Shown here: piece after piece, positions 7,627 through 12,072 of the stretch
How the letters are laid out: every line of letters starts with the position of its first letter
Position numbering within the stretch: position 1 is the first letter of the stretch
NCBI GenBank assembly: GCA_024403585.1
Contig: JAKSRN010000032.1
Coordinates: 1 to 12,072, forward strand
Reading direction: 5' to 3'
Length of the DNA stretch: 12,072 nt
Source of the DNA: Lachnospiraceae bacterium
GTDB lineage: Bacteria; Bacillota; Clostridia; Lachnospirales; Lachnospiraceae
Notes under the pieces: model-generated
The model's input: only the letters and a program-made list of their open reading frames with translations
Told to the model about the DNA's origin: nothing
The model's database searches: none
Made by a program: the position numbers and the translations under genes

Positions 7627-8340
7627 ATGGATCGTAAAAAACTGTTGAGCCTGACCCGTCAGGCCATTGAAGAATACAAGATGATAGAAGAAGGCGACCG
7701 GATTGCCGTTGGACTCTCCGGCGGAAAGGATTCACTTGCTCTGCTGATCGCTCTGTCCGGTTTGCAGAAGTTTTATCCTAAGAAATTTGAATTAATGGGT
7801 ATCACCTGCGATGTGGGTTTTGAAGGGATGGACTTTACACCTGTAAGGGAACTCTGTGAAAAAAATGGGATTTCCTATACCGTTGTTCATACACAGATTG
7901 CAGAAATTGTATTTGGGCGTCATAAGAACGAACGTCCCTGCTCCCTTTGCGCCAAGCTCCGTAAAGGAGCCATGTATCAGAAGCTCCAGGAACTGGGGTT
8001 TAACAAAATTGCTTATGCCCACAACAAGGACGATTTTCTGGAGACAGCCCTGATGTCTCTGATCTATGAAGGGCGGTTTTATGCATTTCCCCCGGTGACC
8101 CCTTTAGAGAGATCCGGTATCACCGTCATCCGGCCGCTCATGTTCGTACCCGAAAAATCCGTGGAGGGATTTGTACAGAAGGAGGGCCTCACCATTGTGA
8201 AAAATGCCTGCCCCGCGGACGGTGCCACCAGAAGGGCCTATGCAAAGGGTCTTGTGGAACAGATCAACCGGGAAAACCCAGGTGCCAAAGACCGGATCAT
8301 GCATGCCATCCAGAACGCAAATCTGGAAGATTGGATCTAA
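7627..8340 (+). CDS. ttcA: TtcA-family tRNA thiolation protein (PP-loop ATPase with Fe-S cysteines)
   Basis: This 237-residue soluble protein carries the PP-loop SGGKDS (31-36) that binds ATP for adenylation of the target base. It has a PCSLC motif (Cys105, Cys108) followed by AKLRKGAMY. It also has AHNKDDFLETALMSLIYEG (131-149) and a third cysteine, Cys195, in NACPADGATRR. TtcA enzymes use three such cysteines to hold a [4Fe-4S] cluster while converting cytidine-32 of certain tRNAs to 2-thiocytidine. The protein is shorter than proteobacterial TtcA, and its C-terminal cysteine motif has one Cys instead of PCxxC. The exact tRNA position thiolated here is therefore inferred at family level only. 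The ribosome binding site AGGAAGGA lies ten bases before the ATG. Confidence 0.82.
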   Translation: MDRKKLLSLTRQAIEEYKMIEEGDRIAVGLSGGKDSLALLIALSGLQKFYPKKFELMGITCDVGFEGMDFTPVRELCEKNGISYTVVHTQIAEIVFGRHKNERPCSLCAKLRKGAMYQKLQELGFNKIAYAHNKDDFLETALMSLIYEGRFYAFPPVTPLERSGITVIRPLMFVPEKSVEGFVQKEGLTIVKNACPADGATRRAYAKGLVEQINRENPGAKDRIMHAIQNANLEDWI

Positions 8341-8386
8341 AATTCCCTAAAAACGTCAGAATCTTGCACAATTGTGTATTATATTT

Positions 8387-8404
8387 TTGACGCAAAATTA
8401 ACAA
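8387..8404 (+). promoter_or_regulatory. Weak Rex-like half-site upstream of the hbd promoter
   Basis: TTGACGCAAAATTAACAA has a perfect right half of the clostridial Rex consensus TTGTTAANNNNTTAACAA and keeps the outer TTG of the left half, giving 10 of 14 fixed positions. It ends 16 bases before the -35 of the hbd promoter. In AT-rich DNA this could be chance. Confidence 0.25.
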
Positions 8405-8420
8405 GGTTACTTTTTTTGTA

Positions 8421-8449
8421 TTGACTTTAAATCGATAAAGTGTTATTGT
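8421..8449 (+). promoter_or_regulatory. Candidate promoter of hbd (extended -10)
   Basis: TTGACT (8421-8426), a 17-base spacer and TATTGT (8444-8449) are present, and the -10 is preceded by TGT, giving an extended -10 element. Transcription would start near 8456 and leave a leader of about 92 nt. The leader contains the palindrome ACATGCATGT (8460-8469) and the Rex-like inverted repeat at 8486-8503. Confidence 0.5.
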
Positions 8450-8485
8450 CAAAAACATCACATGCATGTTTTATTTTTAACAGGA

Positions 8486-8503
8486 ACGTTAATCAATTAA
8501 CCA
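8486..8503 (+). promoter_or_regulatory. Candidate Rex operator in the hbd leader
   Basis: ACGTTAATCAATTAACCA contains the perfect inverted repeat GTTAA-TCAA-TTAAC, identical to the core of the clostridial Rex site TTGTTAANNNNTTAACAA; 11 of 14 fixed positions match. Rex is the NADH/NAD-sensing repressor known to control butyryl-CoA pathway genes, including hbd, in clostridia. The site lies about 30 bases downstream of the predicted transcription start, where a bound repressor could block elongation. The outer TT/AA pairs are mostly lost, which lowers confidence. Confidence 0.4.
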
Positions 8504-8547
8504 ATCGGTTTTTTGTGCAAAGCATAGACAAAAAAAGGAGACAGAAT

Positions 8548-9432
8548 ATGAAAGTCGGAATCATCGGAGCAACAGGAACAATGGGTAACGCAATTGCACA
8601 GGTCTTTGCGTCTGCAGATTGTATCAGCGAGGTCTTTCTTAGCGGAACTACGGAAGAGCGAGCAATCGCAGGTAAAGCAAAGATTGAGAAAGCCTTCAAT
8701 AAGAGAATCAAAAGAGGCAGAATGAGTCAGGAAGACGCTGACAAAATTCTTGCAAAAATCAGCCTCGGCACCTTGAAGGGATGTGCAGACTGCGACCTGA
8801 TCGTTGAGTCCGTAATGGAGGACGTCAATATCAAAACCAATGTTTTCCATGAGCTGGATGATATCTGCAAAGAGGATTGTATCTTCGCAACCAATACCTC
8901 TTCCATCTCCATCACTAAAATTTCCTACGGTGTAAAGCATCCGGTAATCGGTATGCATTTCTTTAACCCTGCAACCGTTATGAAGCTGGTTGAGATCATC
9001 GCAGGATACAATACACCACAGTACGTAATCGATAAGATTGATGCCCTTGCAAAAGAGATTGGCAAAACACCGGTGCATGTAGGTGAGGCAGCAGGATTTG
9101 TAGTAAACAACCTACTGGTTCCAATGATCAACAGCGCAGCATTTCTGAAAATGGAAGGTGTATCTGATGTAAAAGGTATCGATGATGCCATGAAGCTGGG
9201 TGCCAACCATCCAATGGGACCTCTTGAGCTGGGCGATCTGATCGGACTGGATATCTGTCTGACCATCATGCGCGTTATGTTCGATGAGACCAAAGACTCC
9301 AAATACAGACCATGCCCACTGCTTACCAAGATGGTTCGCGCAGGAAGTCTTGGCGTGAAGAGCGGCAAAGGTTTCTATATTTACCATGAAGACGGAACCA
9401 AAACTCCTGTTGATGCAGCAGAGCTTTGCTAA
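8548..9432 (+). CDS. hbd: 3-hydroxybutyryl-CoA dehydrogenase with an unusual nucleotide-binding loop
   Basis: This 294-residue cytosolic enzyme of the 3-hydroxyacyl-CoA dehydrogenase family reversibly reduces acetoacetyl-CoA to 3-hydroxybutyryl-CoA, a step of clostridial butyrate formation. The catalytic domain is well conserved: NTSSIS (116-121), GMHFFNP with His137, VMKLVEII with Glu149, GFVVNN with Asn187, and LGANHPMGPLELGDLIGLDI (217-236). The C-terminal VKSGKGFY is also conserved. The N-terminal Rossmann fold departs from the norm: GATGTMG replaces GAGTMG, and the second strand ends LSGTTEE instead of the usual LRD, losing the acidic residue that binds the NAD ribose. The start is set by AAAGGAG seven bases upstream; the in-frame upstream extension covers the promoter and is not coding. 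No thl, crt or bcd genes adjoin it, so it acts as a standalone gene here. Confidence 0.9.
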   Translation: MKVGIIGATGTMGNAIAQVFASADCISEVFLSGTTEERAIAGKAKIEKAFNKRIKRGRMSQEDADKILAKISLGTLKGCADCDLIVESVMEDVNIKTNVFHELDDICKEDCIFATNTSSISITKISYGVKHPVIGMHFFNPATVMKLVEIIAGYNTPQYVIDKIDALAKEIGKTPVHVGEAAGFVVNNLLVPMINSAAFLKMEGVSDVKGIDDAMKLGANHPMGPLELGDLIGLDICLTIMRVMFDETKDSKYRPCPLLTKMVRAGSLGVKSGKGFYIYHEDGTKTPVDAAELC

Positions 9433-9452
9433 TCCTCCTGATTTCTGTTATA

Positions 9453-9482
9453 GTAATCCCAGTTCAAAGAATTGGAGATTAC
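9453..9482 (+). promoter_or_regulatory. Hairpin enclosing the ribosome binding site of the VanZ-like gene
   Basis: GTAATCCCAGTTC (9453-9465) can pair with the following strand at 9469-9482 through an AAA loop, giving 13 base pairs (one G-T) and one bulged A. The GGAG ribosome binding site (9474-9477) is fully inside the stem, and the ATG follows two bases after it. No U-run follows, so it is not an intrinsic terminator. Confidence 0.5.
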
Positions 9483-9483
9483 C

Positions 9484-9975
9484 ATGAAATTTAACCTAAG
9501 GCAACAAATATTTTTATTCCTCAGCCTGTTGTGGATGGGCGTGATCTTTTGGTTTTCTGCCCATACAGGCAGCGAGTCCTCTCTCCAGAGTGGGGGCATC
9601 GTCCAGCAGATCATCCATCTTTTCTTTCCGCACTATTCTGAATGGACCATCCACAAACAGGAAATATATTTGAATCTTGTAACATTGCTGGTAAGAAAAT
9701 CCGGGCATGCTGCAGAATTTCTGCTTCTTGGACTCCTGTTAACAGGATGCCAGTCATGGAAACGTCCGCTTCCGGCAACACTTCTTGCCTCCTGGCTTCT
9801 GACGGTATGCTATGCAATTTCTGATGAGATCCATCAGCATTTCGTGCCGGACAGGGCCTGCAGAGCTTTGGATGTTCTGATTGACAGCCTCGGTGCTGCC
9901 ACAGGACTTCTGCTGCTCTATCTGCTGATCAGATGCCTGAAGAATCAAAAAGATAACCTACTCAATAATACATGA
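9484..9975 (+). CDS. VanZ-like family membrane protein
   Basis: This 163-residue protein has about four membrane helices (near 8-25, 64-88, 97-113 and 131-150). VanZ-family motifs are clear: WMGVIFWFSAHTGSESSLQS near the N-terminus, LVRKSGHAAEFLLLGLLL (69-86), and YAISDEIHQHFVPDRAC followed by DVLIDSLGAATG (130-141). The family is named after VanZ of teicoplanin resistance clusters, but most members have no proven function, and there are no van genes here. The ATG at 9484 follows GGAG by six bases; a TTG four codons earlier is less likely. It lies 51 bp after hbd on the same strand with no terminator between, so read-through from hbd is likely. Confidence 0.85.
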   Translation: MKFNLRQQIFLFLSLLWMGVIFWFSAHTGSESSLQSGGIVQQIIHLFFPHYSEWTIHKQEIYLNLVTLLVRKSGHAAEFLLLGLLLTGCQSWKRPLPATLLASWLLTVCYAISDEIHQHFVPDRACRALDVLIDSLGAATGLLLLYLLIRCLKNQKDNLLNNT

Positions 9976-10015
9976 AAACAGCCCTGGATACTTACACGTG
10001 TATCCAGGGCTGTTT
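9976..10015 (+). terminator. Strong intrinsic terminator after the VanZ-like gene
   Basis: A perfect 16-bp stem (9976-9991 with 10000-10015, core AACAGCCCTGGATAC) and an 8-base loop begin directly after the TGA stop. The + strand continues with TTTCTACTTT and later a T-run at 10030-10035. On the minus strand the arm ends in TTTTC, so it may also stop transcription arriving from pepD. Confidence 0.8.
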
Positions 10016-10060
10016 CTACTTTCACCTTGTTTTTTCTATATAATAATTAATGTGTCAAAC

Positions 10061-10095
10061 TATGATTACGGACTGTTCCGTGCTCTGTAATCATA
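10061..10095 (-). terminator. Inverted repeat after pepD, possible terminator
   Basis: TATGATTAC (10061-10069) is perfectly complementary to GTAATCATA (10087-10095). The intervening segment contains a second small stem, CGGA-CTGT-TCCG. On the minus strand it lies just beyond the pepD stop and is followed by GTTTG, a poor U-tract. It could end pepD transcription or protect the 3' end. Confidence 0.4.
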
Positions 10096-10105
10096 CAATA
10101 GTAGA

Positions 10106-11566
10106 TTATTTCAGTCTTGCAAGAACTCGTTTTGTCAGTTCCCATGTGCGTGCAGTAGAGTCAATACTCAGCAGCTCCTCTGTGGTATGAATGCTTCTCA
10201 TCTGTGGTCCGTAAGAGATGCAATCCAGACCAGGAAGTTTGGAAGAGAAGAGGCCGCACTCCAGTCCTGCATGGATCCCCTCAACAATCGGATCCTTTCC
10301 ATACTGCTCTTTATAACACTCCACAAAAGTATCTCTTACAAGAGACTCCGGACGGTATTCCCATCCCGGATAATTTCCGCTGGTCTCCACAGATCCGCCG
10401 AAGAGTTCTACCATAGCGCGAATGCGCTCCAACAGGTGTTCTTTCTCTGTCTCACTGGAGCTTCTCAGTGCAGAACTGAATACAACTGCCTGTTCGCTGG
10501 TGGTCAGAATACCCAGGTTAAGGGAGGTCTGTACCATCTCCTCCATATCCGGATTCATTCTCTGAATGCCGTTGATGTAATTCATCAGAAGAACAATGAT
10601 CTGATCAGAAGCTTTCTCTGTCATGCAGCGGATGCCCTTCTGCTCCTTTGCAGAAATTGTAATCGTAAGTCCCTTTTCAACAGAAGCGTACTCTTCTTTT
10701 ACAACAGCCATCTCTTTCTCAAGAGCCTCTTTTGCAGCTGCAACATCGGCAGGATCTGTCACACATGCAGCCTCGCTGAATACAGCAATGGCATTATCCT
10801 TATCACCGCCGGAAACAGAAACCAGCTGAACCGGAACTGCTTTTCTCAGGGCATTCAGGACACGGCCCAGCACAATATTGGCATTCAGTCTTCCTTTATT
10901 GATCTCAACACCGGAGTGACCGCCTCTGAAACCGGTGAGTTTCACCTCCACAAGAGCCCCATCCTTCACTTCTGCTTCATATGGAACAGATGCATTAGCT
11001 CTCATACCGCCGGCACAACTGACAGTAAAGATACCCTCATCCTCAGAATCCGCATTCAGGAAAAGTCTTCCCTTGAGATCAGAGCAATCCAGCGCTGCTG
11101 CACCATCCATACCAACCTCTTCATCTGTAGTTGCCACTACTTCAAGAGGAGGATGTGGAATAGTATCAGAATCCAGAAGAGCAAGCGCAAAAGCAACAGC
11201 AATACCATCATCACCGCCAAGGGAAGTACCCTTTGCAGAGATCCATTTCTCGCCATCCGCTTCCACAACTTCCAGATCCAGACCTTCTGTCTCCAGATTC
11301 TTCTGACAGTCATTCTCCTTAACAGCCACCATATCCATATGTCCCTGAATGATAACCGGTGCAGAATCCTCATAACCCGGAGTTCCGTCTTTCCAGATCA
11401 CTACATTCAATGCCTCATCCTGGCGGTATCTTAATCCACGGTCTTTGGCAAATTTTACAAGATAATCACTGATCTGCTTTACCTTGCCAGATCCATGTGG
11501 AATGCTGCAGATCTCCTCAAAAAATGTGAGAACCTCTTTCGGTTCGTAAGCTCCTAAAATACTCAT
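10106..11566 (-). CDS. pepD: Aminoacyl-histidine dipeptidase (PepD, M20C metallopeptidase)
   Basis: This 486-residue cytosolic di-zinc peptidase hydrolyses dipeptides such as Xaa-His and others. All expected metal and catalytic residues are visible: His76 and Asp78 in QGHMDMV, Asp119 in SLGGDDGIA, Glu149/Glu150 in TTDEEVG, Asp173 in NADSEDEG, and His460 in GPQMRSIHTTEELL. The lid/dimerisation domain lies near 186-400 and contains GFRGGHSGVEINKGR (212-226). HAGLECG (432-438) is also typical. The length equals that of family members and the frame is intact. The ATG is preceded by GGAG at seven bases. It is transcribed separately from the hbd/VanZ-like genes, which converge on it. The leader upstream carries several perfect palindromes (11604-11662). 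Confidence 0.93.
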   Translation of the reverse strand: MSILGAYEPKEVLTFFEEICSIPHGSGKVKQISDYLVKFAKDRGLRYRQDEALNVVIWKDGTPGYEDSAPVIIQGHMDMVAVKENDCQKNLETEGLDLEVVEADGEKWISAKGTSLGGDDGIAVAFALALLDSDTIPHPPLEVVATTDEEVGMDGAAALDCSDLKGRLFLNADSEDEGIFTVSCAGGMRANASVPYEAEVKDGALVEVKLTGFRGGHSGVEINKGRLNANIVLGRVLNALRKAVPVQLVSVSGGDKDNAIAVFSEAACVTDPADVAAAKEALEKEMAVVKEEYASVEKGLTITISAKEQKGIRCMTEKASDQIIVLLMNYINGIQRMNPDMEEMVQTSLNLGILTTSEQAVVFSSALRSSSETEKEHLLERIRAMVELFGGSVETSGNYPGWEYRPESLVRDTFVECYKEQYGKDPIVEGIHAGLECGLFSSKLPGLDCISYGPQMRSIHTTEELLSIDSTARTWELTKRVLARLK

Positions 11567-11603
11567 CTTTCTTCTCCAATACTCTGTTATTAATCTATCC
11601 GTT

Positions 11604-11629
11604 CACGTGTATACACCTCATATGAGGTG
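11604..11629. repeat. Overlapping perfect palindromes upstream of pepD
   Basis: Three perfect palindromes share edges: CACGTG (11604-11609), GTGTATACAC (11607-11616) and the 16-bp CACCTCATATGAGGTG (11614-11629). They lie 38 to 63 bases upstream of the pepD start codon. A dimeric regulator could bind here, or they may form leader RNA hairpins. No family-specific operator is recognised. Confidence 0.6.
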
Positions 11630-11639
11630 ACTCCCTGAT

Positions 11640-11662
11640 CAAGAATGTTTCAGGCATTCTTG
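11640..11662. repeat. Perfect 8-bp inverted repeat upstream of pepD
   Basis: CAAGAATG (11640-11647) and CATTCTTG (11655-11662) are separated by seven bases. No T-run follows on either strand, so it is not a standard terminator. It sits just upstream of the palindrome cluster and may belong to the same control region. Confidence 0.5.
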
Positions 11663-11680
11663 CATCGATTATTCCTCAAC

Positions 11681-11689
11681 AGTATACCA
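11681..11689 (-). promoter_or_regulatory. Candidate extended -10 promoter for pepD
   Basis: On the minus strand TGGTATACT is an extended -10 element (TGN plus TATACT). I see no matching -35 at the right distance. If used, transcription would start near 11674 and the roughly 108-nt leader would include the inverted repeats at 11604-11662. Confidence 0.25.
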
Positions 11690-11733
11690 CAGTGTTTCCT
11701 ACAATACCATAATCAGGGTTTCTGCTCCGGTCT

Positions 11734-12072
11734 CTATACAGCAGAAAATGCTGCCGTTTCATCACTGCCCGGCTTCAATATCTTCTTCAATTCCATAATG
11801 ACAGCCGAACAGGCACCACCTGCTGCCTCGATGGTCAGATAATGCTCAGCCTCTTCATCCACCAGCGTTTTTCCGGACGGAGGAAACTCATCATCTCCCT
11901 CCCAGAAATTCACAGTGACGGGAAACATCGGCGCATACCAGATTACAGCAGAAACATCTGCCTTTGCCTTTTGAATCTCTCCTCCCAAACGGATGCAGGC
12001 ATCCCTGAACTGTTCCGGCGTAATGTCCTGAAAATATCGTTCAAACATCACAGAGATATCCTTATCAAAGCC
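11734..12072 (-). CDS. DUF3786-like protein, 5' end cut by the window edge
   Basis: The open frame runs from the window edge to a TAG at 11736-11734, giving 112 visible residues; the GTG at 12051 and ATG at 12048 are internal. The visible start reads GFDKDISVMFERYFQDITPE, and the protein continues with FRDACIRLGGE, then PVTVNFWEGDDEFPPSG and DEEAEHYL. The pattern 'FP(V/L)xxxFWEGDDEFPPS' resembles DUF3786, a family of unknown function found in anaerobes. No membrane segment or known catalytic motif is seen. It lies 167 bp upstream of pepD on the same strand with no clear terminator between. The assignment is from memory of the family pattern and is moderate. Confidence 0.6.
   Translation of the reverse strand, partial: GFDKDISVMFERYFQDITPEQFRDACIRLGGEIQKAKADVSAVIWYAPMFPVTVNFWEGDDEFPPSGKTLVDEEAEHYLTIEAAGGACSAVIMELKKILKPGSDETAAFSAV

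Noticed and set aside
8354..8392. Possible terminator after ttcA (CGTCA/TGACG arms around CACAATTGTG)
   Set aside because: The outer stem is short and weak, the loop is long and no T-run directly follows; I do not call a terminator for ttcA, so read-through toward hbd is possible.
8440..8547. In-frame upstream extension of hbd
   Set aside because: Hbd proteins begin at the Rossmann strand (MKVGIIG); the ATG at 8548 has an ideal AAAGGAG, and the extension covers promoter and operator sequence.
9484..9975. Glycopeptide resistance gene vanZ
   Set aside because: Only the broad VanZ-like family is supported; no other van genes are present, so no resistance role is claimed.
10187..11434. A 415-codon open frame on the + strand opposite pepD
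   Set aside because: It is antisense to a fully conserved metallopeptidase and shows no recognisable domain; its composition (Ser, Cys, His, Arg-rich) is typical of a shadow frame.

Overview
The window looks like chromosomal DNA of an anaerobic Firmicute, most likely a Clostridia/Lachnospiraceae-type gut bacterium. The grounds are strong AGGAGG-type ribosome binding sites, moderate GC, a clostridial 3-hydroxybutyryl-CoA dehydrogenase, a short Firmicute-style TtcA protein and an M20C dipeptidase. The genus is not resolved. No mobile elements, CRISPR arrays, tRNAs or rRNAs were seen. No gene-free stretch exceeds 300 bases; the longest are 7348-7626, 8341-8547 and 11567-11733.

Region 1 (7347 down to 1, minus strand) is one tightly packed operon of nine complete membrane-protein genes plus the first bases of a tenth. 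In transcription order they are mrpE, mrpF, mrpG, an MbhD-like (DUF4040) gene, an MbhE-MrpB fusion, mrpC and three consecutive MrpD/NuoL-M-N-type antiporter-like genes. The order E-F-G-mbhD-mbhE/B-C-D matches the sodium/proton-translocating module of archaeal membrane-bound hydrogenase (Mbh) and sulfane reductase (Mbs), not Bacillus Mrp (A-B-C-D-E-F-G). There is no single full-length MrpA; its parts are spread over separate genes. Most junctions overlap by 1 to 8 bases, abut, or are 1 base apart, and one longer gap (68 bp) precedes the third antiporter-like gene. The operon runs off the left edge with a good start codon, so the window does not show whether an electron-transfer module (hydrogenase or quinone-oxidoreductase type) follows.

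Region 2 (7348-7626) is an AT-rich divergent intergenic region with candidate promoters for both directions. Region 3 (7627-9975, plus strand) holds a TtcA-family tRNA thiolation protein, then hbd behind its own promoter and two Rex-like operators, then a VanZ-family membrane protein whose ribosome binding site lies inside a strong hairpin. A strong hairpin terminator at 9976-10015 closes this block.

Region 4 (10106-12072, minus strand) holds a PepD-type dipeptidase, preceded by a cluster of perfect palindromes, and a DUF3786-like gene cut by the right edge. If the two regions are linked physiologically, the theme is anaerobic redox and ion-gradient metabolism: an ion-pumping membrane module divergent from a reductive butyrate-type enzyme with candidate NADH-responsive control. 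That link is inference; the two blocks are separate transcription units.
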